DNA of 64,000 bases from Pseudomonas fulva (lineage in GTDB: Bacteria > Pseudomonadota > Gammaproteobacteria > Pseudomonadales > Pseudomonadaceae): NCBI RefSeq assembly GCF_015680705.1, contig NZ_JADNYP010000007.1, positions 1-64,000 on the forward strand. The letters are read 5' to 3'. Position numbers and translations under genes: made by a program. Shown here piece by piece: positions 40,954 to 57,895 of this stretch. The number at the start of each line of letters is the position of its first letter. Position 1 is the first letter of the stretch. A model generated the notes under the pieces. That model was not told the origin of the DNA. It saw only the letters and a program-made list of their open reading frames with translations, and did not search any database.

Positions 40954-43473
40954 TCAGAGCGTACGGGCCACCTGGACCTTCTCGAAGACTTCGATCTTGT
41001 CGCCGACCTTGACGTCGTTGTAGCTCTTGACGCCAATACCGCACTCCATGCCGGAGCGGACTTCGGCGGCGTCGTCCTTGAAGCGACGCAGCGATTCCAG
41101 TTCGCCCTCGAAGATCACCACGTCCTCGCGCAGCACGCGGATCGGACGGTTGCGATACACGGTGCCTTCGATGACCATGCAGCCGGCGATGGCGCCGAAC
41201 TTCGGCGAACGGAACACGTCACGCACCTCGGCGACGCCCAGGATGTTCTCGCGAACATCGCTGCCGAGCATGCCGGTCAGGGCCTTCTTGACGTCCTCGA
41301 TGATGTCGTAGATCACGTTGTAGTAACGCATGTCCAGACCTTCCTGCTCGACGATCTTGCGCGCGCCGGCATCGGCACGCACGTTGAAGCCGAACAGCAC
41401 CGCATTGGACGCCAGGGCCAGGTTGGCGTCGCTTTCGGTGATACCACCGACGCCGCCACCGACCACGCGCACCTGCACTTCGTCGTTGCCCAGGCCGCCG
41501 AGCGAGCCTTGCAGCGCCTCGAGCGAACCACGCACATCGGTCTTGAGCACGATGTTGAGGGTCTTCTTCTCTTCCTGACCCATGGTCTCGAAGATGTTTT
41601 CCAGCTTGCCGGCATGGGCGCGGGCCAGCTTGACCTCGCGGTACTTGCCCTGGCGGAACAGCGCGACCTCACGGGCCTTCTTCTCGTCGGCGACCACCGA
41701 CAGCTCGTCACCGGCTTCAGGCGTGCCGTCCAGGCCGAGGATCTCGACCGGAATCGACGGACCGGCTTCCTTCACGGGCTTGCCGTTCTCGTCGAGCATG
41801 GCACGCACGCGGCCATAGTTGGAGCCGCACAGGACCATGTCGCCCTGACGCAGGGTACCGTCCTGGACCAGGATGGTCGCCACCGGGCCACGGCCCTTGT
41901 CCAGGCGCGATTCGACCACGACACCACGACCCGGAGCGGTCGGGGTCGCCGTCAGCTCGAGGATCTCGGCCTGCAGCAGGACGGCTTCGAGCAGTTCGTC
42001 GACACCGGTACCCATCTTCGCCGAGACCTTGACGAACGGGGTGTCGCCACCCCAGTCCTCGGAGGTCACGCCTTCGACGGCCAGCTCGTTGCGGATGCGA
42101 TCGATGTCGGCACCAGGCTTGTCGATCTTGTTCACCGCGACGACCAGCGGGACACCGGCGGCCTTGGCATGCTGCACGGCCTCGCGGGTCTGCGGCATCA
42201 CGCCGTCATCCGCCGCCACCACCAGGATGACGATGTCGGTGGCCTTGGCACCACGCGCACGCATCGCGGTGAACGCGGCGTGGCCCGGGGTATCCAGGAA
42301 GGTGACCATGCCACGGTCGGTCTCGACGTGGTAGGCACCGATGTGCTGGGTGATGCCACCGGCCTCGCCCGCGGCAACCTTGGCGCGACGAATGTAGTCG
42401 AGCAACGAGGTCTTGCCGTGGTCGACGTGGCCCATGACGGTCACTACCGGCGCACGGGACTCGGTCTCGCCTTCGAACTTCAGCGACTCGGCCAGGGAAT
42501 CTTCCAGGGCGGTATCGCTGACCAGGGTGACCTTGTGGCCCAGCTCTTCGGCGACCAGCTGCGCGGTTTCGCGGTCGAGCACCTGGTTGATGGTGACCGG
42601 CGTGCCCAGCTTGAACATGAACTTGACGACTTCGGCGCCCTTGACCGACATCTGCTGTGCCAGCTCGGAAACCGTGATGGTCTCGCCGATGGTCACGTCA
42701 CGGATGACCGGACCGGTCGGGTTCTGGAAACCATGCTGGTTGCGCTTCTTGGGCTTGCCCTTGCCACCGCGACCGCGACGGAAACCATCGCTTTCCTCGT
42801 CGGTGGTGCGCGGCGCGGCACGCGGCGTCGGAGCCTTTTCTTTCTCCTTGACCTTCACCTTGATCGACACGCGCGGCGCTTCGTTGCGGCGCTCGCCACG
42901 ACGATCGTCCTCACGGGCACGATCCCCGCGACGGGCATCGTCCTTCTTGCGCTCGCCGCCACGATTGGCGGCATCGGCGGCGGCCGGTGCCTCGGCTGGC
43001 GCGGCTGCCGGTGCCGGCGCTGCCGGAGCTGCCTTGGGCGCAGCGGCCGCGGCCTGAGCGGCATCGCGACGCGCCTGCTCCTCGGCACGCTGGCGAGCTT
43101 CGGCCTCGGCCTTCTCGCGAGCAGCGTTCTCCGCCGCGCGGCGCTCTTCGAGCTCACGCTTCTGCTCGGCCTGGATTTCCTCCGGGCTGCGCTGGACGAA
43201 TACTTTCTTCTTGCGTACTTCTACGCTGATGCTCTTGCTACCGGCGACACGCAGGGTGCTAGTGGTCTTGCGCTGCAAGGTAATCTTGCGCGGCTCCTGC
43301 GCCTTGCTCTTGTGGCCGCTCTTCAAGTGGCTCAGCAGAACCTGCTTTTCGTTGTCGGTCACTACCTGACCGGCGTCGGTGTGCGGCAGACCTGCCTCAC
43401 GCATCTGCTGCAGCAGGCGCTCTACCGGTGCTTCGACCTCTTGGGCCAGTTCTTTCACCGTGACTTGCGTCAT
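40954..43473 (-). CDS. infB: Translation initiation factor IF-2
   Basis: The 839-residue GTPase positions initiator tRNA on the ribosome. The N-terminal half has the IF2-N domain followed by a long Glu/Arg/Ala-rich linker (about 90-250). The G domain starts at [16 protein letters not shown], with DTPGHAAF and NKID, followed by domains II-IV. An internal start, which yields a shorter IF-2 form in E. coli, was not assessed. It follows nusA at 26 bases. Confidence 0.97.
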   Translation of the reverse strand: MTQVTVKELAQEVEAPVERLLQQMREAGLPHTDAGQVVTDNEKQVLLSHLKSGHKSKAQEPRKITLQRKTTSTLRVAGSKSISVEVRKKKVFVQRSPEEIQAEQKRELEERRAAENAAREKAEAEARQRAEEQARRDAAQAAAAAPKAAPAAPAPAAAPAEAPAAADAANRGGERKKDDARRGDRAREDDRRGERRNEAPRVSIKVKVKEKEKAPTPRAAPRTTDEESDGFRRGRGGKGKPKKRNQHGFQNPTGPVIRDVTIGETITVSELAQQMSVKGAEVVKFMFKLGTPVTINQVLDRETAQLVAEELGHKVTLVSDTALEDSLAESLKFEGETESRAPVVTVMGHVDHGKTSLLDYIRRAKVAAGEAGGITQHIGAYHVETDRGMVTFLDTPGHAAFTAMRARGAKATDIVILVVAADDGVMPQTREAVQHAKAAGVPLVVAVNKIDKPGADIDRIRNELAVEGVTSEDWGGDTPFVKVSAKMGTGVDELLEAVLLQAEILELTATPTAPGRGVVVESRLDKGRGPVATILVQDGTLRQGDMVLCGSNYGRVRAMLDENGKPVKEAGPSIPVEILGLDGTPEAGDELSVVADEKKAREVALFRQGKYREVKLARAHAGKLENIFETMGQEEKKTLNIVLKTDVRGSLEALQGSLGGLGNDEVQVRVVGGGVGGITESDANLALASNAVLFGFNVRADAGARKIVEQEGLDMRYYNVIYDIIEDVKKALTGMLGSDVRENILGVAEVRDVFRSPKFGAIAGCMVIEGTVYRNRPIRVLREDVVIFEGELESLRRFKDDAAEVRSGMECGIGVKSYNDVKVGDKIEVFEKVQVARTL

Positions 43474-43499
43474 GCACTTCTCTCCTCAGGCCGCGCCAA

Positions 43500-44981
43500 T
43501 TACTCAAACCAGTGGGCTCGGGCGGCCATGATCAACTTGCCGGCACGCTCTTCGTCGATGCCGTCGATGTCGAGCAGGTCGTCAATCGACTGCTCGGCCA
43601 GGTCTTCGCGGTTAACCACACCGCGCACCGCCAGTTCCGCCGCCAGGTCCTTGTCCATGCCCTCGAGCGAGAGCAGGTCTTCGGCTGGGTGTGCGTCTGC
43701 CAGTTTTTCCTCGGTAGCGATGGCCTTGGTCAACAAACGATCCTTGGCACGAGCGCGAAGCTCGTTGACGATGTCCTCGTCGAAGCCGTCGATGTTGAGC
43801 ATTTCTTCCAACGGTACGTAGGCAATTTCTTCCAGGCTGGTAAAACCTTCGTCAACCAGTACTTGCGCCAGTTCTTCGTCGACTTCCAGCTCTTCGACGA
43901 AGTTGCGCAGGATGTCGCCAGTTTCGGCCTGCTGCTTGTCCTGGATGTCCTTCTCGGTCATCACGTTCAGGGTCCAGCCAGTCAGTTGACTGGCCAGGCG
44001 AACGTTCTGACCGCCGCGCCCGATAGCCTGGGCAAGATTGTCCTCGGCCACGGCGATGTCCATCGCGTGGGCATCCTCGTCGACGATGATCGCCGCGACT
44101 TCGGCCGGCGACATGGCGTTGATGACGAACTGCGCGGGGTTCTCGTCCCAGAGGACGATATCCACGCGCTCACCACCCAGCTCGCCGGACACCGCCTGCA
44201 CACGCGAACCACGCATGCCGATGCAGGCGCCTTGCGGATCGATGCGCTTGTCCTTGGAACGAACGGCGATCTTGGCGCGCGAGCCCGGATCACGGGAAGC
44301 GGCCATCACCTCGATCAGGCCCTCGGCGATCTCGGGCACTTCGATGCGGAACAGCTCGATCAGCATCTGCGGAGCGGTACGCGACAGGATCAGCTGCGGA
44401 CCACGGTTTTCGGTACGAATCTCCTTGAGCAGCGCACGCAGGCGCACGCCGACCCGGAAGGTTTCGCGGGCGATGATGTCCTCGCGTGCCAGCAGGGCCT
44501 CGGCGTTGTTGCCCAGGTCGACGATGACGTTGTCGCGGGTGACCTTCTTGACGGTACCGGAAATGATCTCGCCCACACGTTCGCGGTAGGCGTCGACCAC
44601 CTGGGCGCGCTCGGCTTCGCGGACTTTCTGCACGATGACCTGCTTGGCGGTCTGGGCAGCGATACGACCGAACTCGATGGACTCGATCTTTTCCTCGATC
44701 ACGTCGCCGACCTTGGCCTCTGGATGGGTCTCCCGGATCTTGCTCGGCCAGGTTTCGATGGCCGGATCGTCCAGGTCGTCTTCCTCGACCACGGTCCAGC
44801 GGCGGAACGTCTCGTAGTTGCCGGTATGGCGGTTGATCTCGACACGCAGGTCGACTTCGTCTTCAAAACGTTTCTTGGTTGCGGTAGCCAGCGCCACTTC
44901 CAGCGCTTCGAAAATGACGCCGGGCGGGACGCCCTTTTCGTTGGATACCGATTCAACAACCAGCAGTACTTCTTTGCTCAT
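43500..44981 (-). CDS. nusA: Transcription termination/antitermination protein NusA
   Basis: The 493-residue protein binds RNA polymerase and controls pausing, termination and antitermination. Start 44981 ([12 protein letters not shown]) is the family start; a few in-frame codons upstream are rejected. It has the N-terminal polymerase-binding domain, S1 and KH domains ([25 protein letters not shown]), and two C-terminal acidic repeats ([30 protein letters not shown]). In other bacteria NusA autoregulates this operon. Confidence 0.97.
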   Translation of the reverse strand: MSKEVLLVVESVSNEKGVPPGVIFEALEVALATATKKRFEDEVDLRVEINRHTGNYETFRRWTVVEEDDLDDPAIETWPSKIRETHPEAKVGDVIEEKIESIEFGRIAAQTAKQVIVQKVREAERAQVVDAYRERVGEIISGTVKKVTRDNVIVDLGNNAEALLAREDIIARETFRVGVRLRALLKEIRTENRGPQLILSRTAPQMLIELFRIEVPEIAEGLIEVMAASRDPGSRAKIAVRSKDKRIDPQGACIGMRGSRVQAVSGELGGERVDIVLWDENPAQFVINAMSPAEVAAIIVDEDAHAMDIAVAEDNLAQAIGRGGQNVRLASQLTGWTLNVMTEKDIQDKQQAETGDILRNFVEELEVDEELAQVLVDEGFTSLEEIAYVPLEEMLNIDGFDEDIVNELRARAKDRLLTKAIATEEKLADAHPAEDLLSLEGMDKDLAAELAVRGVVNREDLAEQSIDDLLDIDGIDEERAGKLIMAARAHWFE

Positions 44982-45040
44982 CGTACGCCTCGCCTTGCGC
45001 AAGCCATTCGGTCCGGACGTCGCTCCGGACCAGGCACGTC

Positions 45041-45499
45041 TCAGTCAAAACTGGGAATAATATTGGCCTTGTCGATCGAGTCGATCGGCAACAGGAACTC
45101 GTGATTGTCCACCTGGACCACCACGTCCTGATCCTCCACACCGCGGAGAAGGCCCTGGAAGTTGCGTCGACCCTCAAAAGGCGTACGCAGCTTTATCTTC
45201 ACTTGTTCGCCGGCATGCGAAGCGAACTGTTCCAGCGAGAACAGTGGGCGATCCATGCCAGGAGAGGACACTTCGAGGGTGTATTCGGAGCTGATCGGAT
45301 CTTCTACATCCAGGACGCCACTGACCTGGCGACTGACCACTTCGCAGTCGTCCACCAGGATCCCGCCTTCCTTGTCGATGTAGATACGCAGTACCGAATG
45401 CTTGCCTTGGGAGATGTACTCGATCCCCCAGCATTGATAGCCAAGACCCTCGACAACCGGGGCCAACAAGGCCTGCAACTGTTCTAGCTTGCTCGACAC
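45041..45499 (-). CDS. rimP: Ribosome maturation factor RimP
   Basis: The 152-residue product starts at the GTG at 45499 ([16 protein letters not shown]). An ATG seven codons upstream is in frame, but the GAGGGGG ribosome site lies between them, which favours the GTG and the family length. RimP is needed for 30S subunit assembly and is first in the rimP-nusA-infB-rbfA-truB series. Confidence 0.94.
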   Translation of the reverse strand: MSSKLEQLQALLAPVVEGLGYQCWGIEYISQGKHSVLRIYIDKEGGILVDDCEVVSRQVSGVLDVEDPISSEYTLEVSSPGMDRPLFSLEQFASHAGEQVKIKLRTPFEGRRNFQGLLRGVEDQDVVVQVDNHEFLLPIDSIDKANIIPSFD

Positions 45500-45533
45500 C
45501 TGAACCCCCTCGTGCATGCTGTGCAAATAAAAA

Positions 45534-45550
45534 ATGGGCGAAACGCCCAT
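45534..45550 (-). terminator. Attenuator-like terminator in the rimP leader
   Basis: On the minus strand ATGGGCG-TTT-CGCCCAT is followed by TTTTT, a textbook intrinsic terminator, only 35 bases before the rimP start. Polymerase must read through it to express rimP, nusA and infB. This suggests attenuation or NusA feedback. Confidence 0.8.
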
Positions 45551-45595
45551 CCCTGATACGCCGTAGGACAACGACGTTGAGAACTGATCAGCTAA

Positions 45596-45619
45596 CAAAA
45601 AGCCCCTTTTGAAGGGGCT
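45596..45619 (-). terminator. Terminator after tRNA-fMet
   Basis: AGCCCCTT and AAGGGGCT form an 8-bp stem with a TTTTT tail on the minus strand, 12 bases after the tRNA end. It makes a second strong stop ahead of rimP. Confidence 0.88.
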
Positions 45620-45630
45620 CCGCTGACAAC

Positions 45631-45707
<77 letters not shown>

Positions 45708-45774
45708 TCAAAGCTGGAGCAAAAGTATAAGACCGAACCCTGCAAGGGTCAATCTGACCTTCCACCTGCAAGAA

Positions 45775-45792
45775 AGCCCGCTGTAGCGGGCT
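45775..45792 (-). terminator. Hairpin between tRNA-Leu and tRNA-fMet
   Basis: AGCCCGCT and AGCGGGCT pair over 8 bases with a two-base centre, followed by TTCTT on the minus strand. It is a plausible terminator or processing site after tRNA-Leu. Confidence 0.75.
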
Positions 45793-45805
45793 CTCATGCT
45801 TCAAT

Positions 45806-45891
45806 TGGTACCGAGAAGGGGACTCGAACCCCTACACCCTATGGGCACAACCACCTCAAGGTTGCGTGTCTACCAATTCCACCACCTCGGC
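45806..45891 (-). tRNA. tRNA-Leu (GAG)
   Basis: The 86-base class II tRNA has a seven-base acceptor stem (GCCGAGG / TCTCGGT-type), anticodon GAG in TTGAGGT, a long variable arm (TGCCCATAGGGTG), and encoded CCA. It follows secG in transcription order. Confidence 0.97.
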
Positions 45892-45912
45892 AATACGACT
45901 ACTTGAAACCCG

Positions 45913-46305
45913 TTACTTCTGCTCTTCGGTCGAGGAAGGAACATCACTTTTTGGAGCGACGTCACTTTTCTGTTCCTGGAGCACCGGTACATCATCATTG
46001 ACTGCCGGCTTCTGCTCTTTCACTTCGAGAACCGCTGGATCTGGAAGACCCGCCTGGTTCAGTTCTTGAGCTTTCTCCTTGGCGAAGTATCCTAACCCAA
46101 GCGCTGTCAAAAAGAAAGAGGCAGCAAGTATAGCAGTGATCTTACTCAGGAAAGTCGCGGAACCCTGGCTACCGAATACGGTATTCGAAGCACCCGCACC
46201 GAAGGAAGCCCCTGCTTCCGCGCCTTTACCTTGTTGCAGCAACACCAGAACAATTACACCGATGGCGCCCAACAGATGAAAAACAACTACGACTGTTTCC
46301 AGCAT
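45913..46305 (-). CDS. secG: Preprotein translocase subunit SecG
   Basis: The 130-residue protein has two membrane helices (about 2-22 and 53-73) with the [17 protein letters not shown] loop that defines SecG, then a hydrophilic Glu/Lys/Gln-rich tail of about 50 residues. It assists SecYE protein export. The start at 46305 (MLETVVVVF) is the family start. tpiA ends four bases upstream. Confidence 0.96.
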   Translation of the reverse strand: MLETVVVVFHLLGAIGVIVLVLLQQGKGAEAGASFGAGASNTVFGSQGSATFLSKITAILAASFFLTALGLGYFAKEKAQELNQAGLPDPAVLEVKEQKPAVNDDVPVLQEQKSDVAPKSDVPSSTEEQK

Positions 46306-46309
46306 TTGT

Positions 46310-47065
46310 TCAGTTTCCTGCGGCGCGACAAATTGCACCGAATTCGTCTGCGTTCAGGGACGCTCCACCAATGAGCCCCCCATCGATATCCGGCATGCCA
46401 AACAGCTCGGCCGCATTGGCCGCCTTGACGCTGCCACCGTACAGGATCCGTACGCCGGAAGCGATCTCGGCATCCTTTGCCGCCAACTGCCCCCGGATGG
46501 CGGCGTGCACATCCTGGGCCTGCTGAGGCGTGGCCGTCAGGCCAGTACCGATGGCCCATACAGGCTCATAGGCGATGATCGCATTGGCAAAAGCCGTAAC
46601 ACCACATGTTTCGATGATACTGCCCAACTGACGCCCGACAACTTCCAGCGTCTTGCCTGCCTCGCGCTCGGTCAGCGTTTCGCCGACACAGAGCACTGGC
46701 TTCAAACCGCTTTGCTGGGCAGCTGCAAACTTGCGTCCAAGTACTTCGTCACTTTCGCCGATCAACTGGCGACGCTCCGAATGACCTATCAACACCAACT
46801 TGCAGCCTGCTTCAGCCAGCTGACTCGGTGCAACTTCGCCGGTCAGCGCGCCCTGCTCGGGCTGTACTGCAGAATTCTGTGCTCCAACGGCAATCCCCTT
46901 GCCCTGCAACGCATCGATCACCTGATTGATGAACAGTGCAGGCGGAAAAACCGCCACTTCGACATCGGCTGGAAGCGCCTGCCTTTCCAGGCCCGAGATC
47001 AGCTCAGCGACGCTGGCGCGGGTACCGTGCATTTTCCAGTTACCAGCTACCATGGGGCGACGCAT
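46310..47065 (-). CDS. tpiA: Triosephosphate isomerase
   Basis: The 251-residue TIM-barrel enzyme interconverts dihydroxyacetone phosphate and glyceraldehyde-3-phosphate. It begins [14 protein letters not shown] (catalytic lysine), with the catalytic histidine in LIGHSERR and the glutamate in [13 protein letters not shown]. The C-terminal phosphate loop [12 protein letters not shown] is intact. It lies between glmM and secG. Confidence 0.98.
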   Translation of the reverse strand: MRRPMVAGNWKMHGTRASVAELISGLERQALPADVEVAVFPPALFINQVIDALQGKGIAVGAQNSAVQPEQGALTGEVAPSQLAEAGCKLVLIGHSERRQLIGESDEVLGRKFAAAQQSGLKPVLCVGETLTEREAGKTLEVVGRQLGSIIETCGVTAFANAIIAYEPVWAIGTGLTATPQQAQDVHAAIRGQLAAKDAEIASGVRILYGGSVKAANAAELFGMPDIDGGLIGGASLNADEFGAICRAAGN

Positions 47066-47130
47066 GCCTTACCTCGTCGATCAAAGTGGGCGCAGATCTT
47101 ACCCAACCCTGAAAGCGCTGGCAAGCGCCT

Positions 47131-48471
47131 TCACGCACAAACTTCCGCCACCAGCTTGGCCAGTGCCTCGGCATGCCCGCGCACCTGGCTTTCGTCATTG
47201 CCTTCGACCATCACCCGCACCAGCGGCTCGGTGCCGGACTTGCGCAGCAGCACGCGGCCACGACCAGCCATCGCCTCGGTGACCTCGGCACAGGCGCGCT
47301 TGACGTCCGGATGCTCCACGGGATCCACGTCGCTGCCGGAGAAGCGTACGTTGATCAGCACCTGCGGACACTTGCGCACGCCCTGGCGCGCCTGGGCGAG
47401 GGTCTCGCCACGGCGCTTGAGCGCCATCAGCACCTGCAGCGCGGCGATGATCGCATCGCCCGTGGTGGTATGGGCGCAGCAGACCACGTGGCCGGAGTTC
47501 TCACCGCCGAGCTGCCATTCGCGCTCGAGCAGCTCGGCCATCACGTAGCGGTCGCCGACCTTGGCGCGAGCGAAGGGGATGTCCAGCTCGCCGAGCGCCA
47601 GCTCCAGCCCCAGGTTGCTCATCAGGGTCCCGACCACGCCGCCCTGCAGCTTGCCGCGCTCCTTCAGGTCGCGGGCGATGATGAACAGCAGTTCGTCACC
47701 GTCGACGATCGCCCCGGTATGGTCGACCATCAGCACCCGATCGCCATCGCCGTCGAAGGCGATGCCCAGGTCGGCATGCCCCACCAGCACGGCAGCCTGC
47801 AGCGACTCGATATGGGTCGAGCCACAGTTCTCGTTGATGTTCAGGCCATCGGGCTGGGCGTGCAGCACGGTGACCTCTGCACCCAGCTCGCGAAACACGC
47901 TGGGCGCGACCTTGTAGGTAGCGCCATGGGCGCAGTCGACCACCAGCTTGAGGCCGGCGAAGTCGGTGCTGCTCGGCACGCTGCTCTTGCAGAACTCGAT
48001 GTAGCGGCCGGCCGCGTCGTTGATCCGCGACACCTTGCCCAGCTTGCTCGAATCGACCACGTTCATCGGCTGGTCGAGCAGCTCCTCGATCATCTGCTCG
48101 ACCTCGTCGGGCAGCTTGACCCCCTGCCCCGAGAAGAACTTGATGCCATTGTCATCATGCGGGTTGTGCGAGGCACTGATGACGATGCCCGCCTCGGCAT
48201 GGAAGGTGCGGGTCAGGTAGGCGATGGCCGGGGTCGGCATCGGCCCTAGCAGCATCACGTCGGCGCCGGCGGCGGAAAGCCCTGCCTCCAGGGCGGATTC
48301 GAACATGTAGCCGGAAATGCGGGTGTCCTTGCCTACCAGCACCCGGCAGTTGCCCTGCTTGCGAAACGCCATGCCAGCGGCCCAGCCCAATTTGAGCATG
48401 AAGTCCGGAGTGATGGGATATTCGCCGACGCGGCCACGGATACCGTCGGTACCAAAGTATTTTCTGCTCAT
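47131..48471 (-). CDS. glmM: Phosphoglucosamine mutase
   Basis: The 446-residue enzyme converts glucosamine-6-phosphate to the 1-phosphate for UDP-GlcNAc, needed for peptidoglycan and lipopolysaccharide. The phosphoserine motif is [14 protein letters not shown] (serine near 102), the metal loop DGDGDR is present, and the C-terminal [15 protein letters not shown] binds phosphate. folP is 17 bases upstream. Confidence 0.97.
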   Translation of the reverse strand: MSRKYFGTDGIRGRVGEYPITPDFMLKLGWAAGMAFRKQGNCRVLVGKDTRISGYMFESALEAGLSAAGADVMLLGPMPTPAIAYLTRTFHAEAGIVISASHNPHDDNGIKFFSGQGVKLPDEVEQMIEELLDQPMNVVDSSKLGKVSRINDAAGRYIEFCKSSVPSSTDFAGLKLVVDCAHGATYKVAPSVFRELGAEVTVLHAQPDGLNINENCGSTHIESLQAAVLVGHADLGIAFDGDGDRVLMVDHTGAIVDGDELLFIIARDLKERGKLQGGVVGTLMSNLGLELALGELDIPFARAKVGDRYVMAELLEREWQLGGENSGHVVCCAHTTTGDAIIAALQVLMALKRRGETLAQARQGVRKCPQVLINVRFSGSDVDPVEHPDVKRACAEVTEAMAGRGRVLLRKSGTEPLVRVMVEGNDESQVRGHAEALAKLVAEVCA

Positions 48472-48488
48472 AAGGGCTCCAGATTCTT

Positions 48489-49340
48489 CTATTCGGCGTT
48501 CTGTACCGCAGCGATCATGCGTACCACATCGACGGTCTCGGCCACGTCATGCACGCGCAGGATGCTCGCGCCCTTGGTCATGGCCAATGCCGCCAATGCC
48601 AGGCTGCCGTGAAGGCGCTGTTCGACCGGACGATCGAGCGTCAGGCCGATCATGCTCTTGCGCGATACGCCCACCAGCAACGGCCGCCCCAGGCGGTACA
48701 AGGCTTCCATGTGCCTGAACAGGCTCAGGTTGTGCGCCAGCGTCTTGGCGAAACCGAACCCTGGATCGAGGATGATGCGCCCCGCATCGATGCCGGCAGC
48801 CGCGCAGGCAGCCATACGCTCTTCAAGATAGCGCGTGACTTCGAAGGTCACATCCTCGTAGTGAGGATTATTCTGCATGTCGCCCGGCTCGCCGCGCATG
48901 TGCATCAGGCACACCGGCAAGCCAGTGGCCGCCGCGGCGTCCAGGGCGCCATCGCGCTCCAGGGCACGCACGTCGTTGATCAGCCCCGCGCCCAGGCGGG
49001 CCGCCTCGCGCATGACCGCTGGCGTAGAAGTATCCACCGAGACGATGACATCCAGCTGGCTGCCGATGGCCTCGACCATCGGCGCCACGCGTTCGAGCTC
49101 TTCGGTGACCGAGACCGGGCGAGCGCCAGGACGGGTGGACTCGCCACCGATGTCGACCAGCGTCGCGCCGGCGGCGACCATGGCCTCGGCATGGCGCAGG
49201 GCGGCATCGCGCGCGGCGAACCGCCCACCATCGGAGAAGGAGTCGGGAGTGACGTTGAGGATACCCATGACATGGGTGCGGGACAAATCAAGAACCCGGT
49301 TGCCGCAAGGCAACCGGGCCGGGTACTGCTGAGAGGTCAT
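48489..49340 (-). CDS. folP: Dihydropteroate synthase
   Basis: The 283-residue enzyme joins the pterin from FolK to p-aminobenzoate and is the sulfonamide target. Signature segments are [15 protein letters not shown] and [11 protein letters not shown], with the [13 protein letters not shown] region later. It lies between ftsH and glmM in the usual order and starts eight bases after ftsH. Confidence 0.97.
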   Translation of the reverse strand: MTSQQYPARLPCGNRVLDLSRTHVMGILNVTPDSFSDGGRFAARDAALRHAEAMVAAGATLVDIGGESTRPGARPVSVTEELERVAPMVEAIGSQLDVIVSVDTSTPAVMREAARLGAGLINDVRALERDGALDAAAATGLPVCLMHMRGEPGDMQNNPHYEDVTFEVTRYLEERMAACAAAGIDAGRIILDPGFGFAKTLAHNLSLFRHMEALYRLGRPLLVGVSRKSMIGLTLDRPVEQRLHGSLALAALAMTKGASILRVHDVAETVDVVRMIAAVQNAE

Positions 49341-49348
49341 AGATGCCC

Positions 49349-51256
<1,908 letters not shown>

Positions 51257-51473
51257 GTCGTTCAATTAGCTACCCTCTGAGGTCCGGCGCACGACGCAGC
51301 CGTGCCTCGCATGATATTCACCGACCTAACTTACTACATTACCTACGCATTCGCAGGCACCGTCTGTAACCCTTTGTGAAACCTAGCCTACACGAAGATC
51401 CGACAAACCCGTCAGAAAACGCCGATTGGAAATAACTATCATCCAATCACCAAACCCTTGCGGGGCCCTGGCT

Positions 51474-52097
51474 CTAGCCTTTCCAGCCCCTGGCCAGGAG
51501 GTATTGCTCGCGGGAGCGGTCGCGCGATGACGACGGCTTGCGCATCTGCACCTTGTCGAACTTGCTGCGGACATCCTTGAGATACTGGTCGAAGCCTTCC
51601 CCCTGGAAGATCTTGATCAGGAAATCGCCTCCAGGTTTCAACACGCGACCGGCAAGATCCAGGGCGAGCTCGCAAAGGAACATGGCGCGCGGCATGTCGA
51701 CCTCGGGCGTTCCACTCATATTGGGGGCCATGTCGGAAATCACAAGGTCCACATGCGAATCGCCGACCGCCTGCAGGATCTGCTCGAGCACCTCGTCCTG
51801 GGTGAAGTCGCCCTGGATGAAGGTCACGTCGGGAATGCTGTCCATCTCCAGGATGTCCGAAGCGATCAGCCGGCCTTGCCCACCGATCAGACGACTGGTC
51901 ACCTGCGACCAGCCGCCGGGAGCGGCGCCCAGGTCGATCACGCTCATGCCAGGCCGGATGAGGCGGTCCTTTTCCTGAATCTCCAGCAGCTTGTAGCTGG
52001 CGCGCGAACGGTAGCCGTCCTTCTGCGCCTGCTTCACGAAAGGATCGTTGAAATGCTCTCTCAGCCAGTTATGGCTGCTCTTGGAACGTTGCGCCAC
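51474..52097 (-). CDS. rlmE: 23S rRNA (uridine-2'-O)-methyltransferase RlmE
   Basis: The 207-residue enzyme (FtsJ) methylates U2552 of 23S rRNA. The start is the GTG at 52097 ([16 protein letters not shown]) with a close GAGGTG site; the upstream extension is rejected. The SAM motif [14 protein letters not shown] and the KDKE-type catalytic residues (D in [10 protein letters not shown]) are present. It is divergent from yhbY, another ribosome factor. Confidence 0.95.
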   Translation of the reverse strand: MAQRSKSSHNWLREHFNDPFVKQAQKDGYRSRASYKLLEIQEKDRLIRPGMSVIDLGAAPGGWSQVTSRLIGGQGRLIASDILEMDSIPDVTFIQGDFTQDEVLEQILQAVGDSHVDLVISDMAPNMSGTPEVDMPRAMFLCELALDLAGRVLKPGGDFLIKIFQGEGFDQYLKDVRSKFDKVQMRKPSSSRDRSREQYLLARGWKG

Positions 52098-52199
52098 GGG
52101 GCACCTCGATGATATGCGTCTGGATTGACTGGGCGGAGCCACGGGCCCTCGGGTAAAATGCCGGTCAATTTTACAGAATCAGACGAAAAGGGTCAGATT

Positions 52200-52508
52200 A
52201 TGCCGCTCAATAACGAGCAGAAGAAGCAGTACAAGTCCATTGGTCATGACCTCAAGCCCGTCCTGATCGTCGCCGGCAATGGGGTGAACGAAGGCGTGGT
52301 GGCCGAATTGGAGCGCGCCCTGGCTGATCACGAGCTGATCAAGGTGGAGATCCGCTCCGAAGATCGCGAAGAGCGTGCGGCGGCCATCGCCGAACTGTGC
52401 AAGGTCGGCCGCGCCGAGCTGGTGCAGACCATCGGCAAGAAAGCCCTGATCTACCGCAAGAACCCGCAACCGAACAAGCAGCTGTCGAACGTCCACCGTT
52501 ACAAGTAA
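52200..52508 (+). CDS. yhbY: YhbY family ribosome-assembly RNA-binding protein
   Basis: The 102-residue protein is a single CRM (YhbY) domain, with the GxxG loop in the segment LIVAGNGVNEGV and basic residues for 50S precursor binding. The start at 52200 gives MPLNNEQKKQYK; upstream codons run through the promoter and are rejected. It faces rlmE across about 100 bases and converges on the DUF4149 gene. Confidence 0.93.
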   Translation: MPLNNEQKKQYKSIGHDLKPVLIVAGNGVNEGVVAELERALADHELIKVEIRSEDREERAAAIAELCKVGRAELVQTIGKKALIYRKNPQPNKQLSNVHRYK

Positions 52509-52521
52509 CCGGTGGAGCCCC

Positions 52522-52941
52522 TCAGCGGCGCGGCGCGCGCGCCCTGACGGGGACCGGTTGGGCCACCAGCACGATGCCGGCGAAGCCCAGCGCCAGGAAG
52601 CAGAACATCTGCCACCGCTCACCCACGGCGATGCCGTAGCGCAGCGTGTAGTACGTCACGCAGGCGGTGAAGCCCAGCAACAGCATCTGCCCACGGAACT
52701 GACGCCACCAGGCGGACAGGCCGTCGACCCGCGCCAGCACCGCCAGCTGGATCATCAGCCCGAGCCACGCCACGCCGACCAGCCAACGGTCGATCTGCGC
52801 GGCGACGTCCTGTACCAGCAAGGGTGCCAGGCCGCTGACCTTGAGCGCCGGCACCAGCCCGACGTGAAATACCCACAGGCCGCCAACCCAGAATACCTGG
52901 GCCAGCTGCCAGAGGATCCCCTCGAGCGACGGCGCCCGCAA
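52522..52941 (-). CDS. DUF4149 membrane protein
   Basis: The product has about 139 residues and four predicted membrane helices. It starts at a TTG (52941) eight bases after the greA stop; no ATG or GTG fits the family N-terminus (RAPSLEGILWQLAQVFWVGGLWV). DUF4149 proteins are uncharacterised and are often found near greA and carB in Pseudomonas. The start choice is inferred from family alignment from memory. Confidence 0.72.
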   Translation of the reverse strand: MRAPSLEGILWQLAQVFWVGGLWVFHVGLVPALKVSGLAPLLVQDVAAQIDRWLVGVAWLGLMIQLAVLARVDGLSAWWRQFRGQMLLLGFTACVTYYTLRYGIAVGERWQMFCFLALGFAGIVLVAQPVPVRARAPRR

Positions 52942-52948
52942 GCGCCGG

Positions 52949-53427
52949 TCAGATGTGCTTGACTTCGACAATCTCGTACTCGACCGTCCCGTTGGGCGTC
53001 TTGACCACCACGGTGTCACCTTCTTCCTTGCCGATGATGGCGCGGGCGATCGGTGCACTGTTCGAGAGCTTGCCCTTCTTCACGTCGGCTTCGTCCTCGC
53101 CGACGATCTGGTAGGTCACCTGCTCGCCGGTCTCGGTGTTCTCGAGGTCCACGGTGGTACCGAAGATCACCTTGCCGGTATGGGCGATGGTGGTTACATC
53201 GATCACCACCGAGTTCTGCAGGCGCCCTTCGATGTCACGGATCCGCGCCTCGACCATGCCCTGCTCTTCGCGAGCGGCATGGTATTCGGCGTTTTCCTTG
53301 AGGTCGCCGAGCTCACGCGCTTCGCCGATCGCCTGGCTCAGGCGCGGGCGCTCGGTCTTGCTCAGGAACAACAGCTCCTCTTCCAGGGCGCGGGCACCCT
53401 GAACGGTCATCGGGTACTTGGTCATGC

Positions 53428-53431
<4 letters not shown>
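52949..53431 (-). CDS. greA: Transcription elongation factor GreA
   Basis: The 160-residue factor rescues backtracked RNA polymerase by stimulating transcript cleavage. It has the N-terminal coiled coil (about 12-75, with the acidic tip in [11 protein letters not shown]) and the C-terminal FKBP-like domain. The ATG at 53431 overlaps the carB stop (ATGA); a second ATG at 53425 would give 158 residues. The AGGA site favours the first. Confidence 0.95.
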
Positions 53432-56649
<3,218 letters not shown>

Positions 56650-56758
56650 GGGTTGTCACTCAAATCCGCGGGTCAGTCGGCAAGCCGTCTTGGACAATCT
56701 TGGTCAGGCGCGCCCGGACGCGGCAACCTGCCACGTCCGGGGCCTTGTCGCAGGATGC

Positions 56759-57895
56759 TTAGCGGCGCTTGGCCATGGCATCGATGAAGCGGTCGAACAG
56801 CGGCGCGACGTCGGTCGGCCCCGGGCTCGCCTCAGGGTGGCCCTGGAAGCTGAACGCGCTCTTGTCGGTACGCTCGATCCCCTGCAGGGTACCGTCGAAC
56901 AGCGACTTGTGGATGGCGCGGACATTGCCCGGCAAGGTGGCTTCGTCGACGGCGAAACCGTGGTTCTGGCTGGTGATCATCACCACGCCGGAGTCAAGGT
57001 CCTGCACCGGGTGGTTGGCGCCATGGTGGCCATGGCCCATCTTGACGGTCTTGGCACCGGAAGCCAGGGCCAGCAGCTGGTGGCCCAGACAGATACCGAA
57101 CACCGGGATGTCGGTCTCGAGGATGTCCTTGATCGCCTGGATCGCGTAGTCGCACGGCTCGGGATCGCCAGGGCCATTGGACAGGAACACGCCGTCGGGA
57201 TTGAGCGCGAGCACTTCGCTCGCCGGGGTCTGCGCCGGCACCACGGTCAGGCGGCAGCCGCGATCGACCAGCATGCGCAGGATGTTCACCTTGACGCCAT
57301 AGTCGTAGGCGACCACGTGATGCGGCAGCTTGGCGGCATCGATCTCCGGATGGCTATCGGTCTCCAGCTTCCAGACACCGGAGCGCCACTCGTAGCGATC
57401 CTTGGTGCTGACCACCTTGGCCAGGTCCATGCCCTTGAGGCCGGGGAACTCGCGCGCGGCGGCGATCGCGGCTTCTTCGCTGATATCGTCGCCTGCCAGG
57501 ATGCAGCCGTTCTGCGCGCCCTTTTCACGCAGGATACGGGTCAGGCGACGGGTGTCGATGCCGGCGATCGCCACCACGTTGTTGGCCTTGAGATAGTCAG
57601 GCAACGACTGGGTGTTGCGCCAGTTACTGGCCAGCAGCGGCAGGTCGCGGATCACCAGGCCGGCCGACCAGACGCGGTTGGATTCGGCATCCTCGGCGGT
57701 GGTGCCGGTGTTGCCGATATGCGGGTAGGTCAGGGTGACGATCTGCTGGGCGTAGGAAGGGTCCGTAAGAATTTCCTGGTAGCCGGTCATTGCGGTGTTG
57801 AACACCACCTCACCAACGGTCTGACCGTCGGCTCCGATGGCTTCACCGCGAAAAATGCTGCCATCGGCAAGGGCGAGTATGGCTGGCTTAGTCAA
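56759..57895 (-). CDS. carA: Carbamoyl-phosphate synthase small subunit (glutaminase)
   Basis: The 378-residue subunit releases ammonia from glutamine for CarB. It starts at a TTG (57895) with a strong GGGAGG site six bases away; no ATG fits the family N-terminus ([16 protein letters not shown]). The class I amidotransferase site is GICLGHQLL (nucleophile cysteine), with the histidine in [10 protein letters not shown]. An attenuator-like hairpin sits just upstream. Confidence 0.96.
   Translation of the reverse strand: MTKPAILALADGSIFRGEAIGADGQTVGEVVFNTAMTGYQEILTDPSYAQQIVTLTYPHIGNTGTTAEDAESNRVWSAGLVIRDLPLLASNWRNTQSLPDYLKANNVVAIAGIDTRRLTRILREKGAQNGCILAGDDISEEAAIAAAREFPGLKGMDLAKVVSTKDRYEWRSGVWKLETDSHPEIDAAKLPHHVVAYDYGVKVNILRMLVDRGCRLTVVPAQTPASEVLALNPDGVFLSNGPGDPEPCDYAIQAIKDILETDIPVFGICLGHQLLALASGAKTVKMGHGHHGANHPVQDLDSGVVMITSQNHGFAVDEATLPGNVRAIHKSLFDGTLQGIERTDKSAFSFQGHPEASPGPTDVAPLFDRFIDAMAKRR

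Noticed and set aside
40930..43821. 963-codon plus-strand frame opposite infB
   Set aside because: It is the complement of the infB coding sequence and its Glu/Arg linker, with no independent domain signal or ribosome site.
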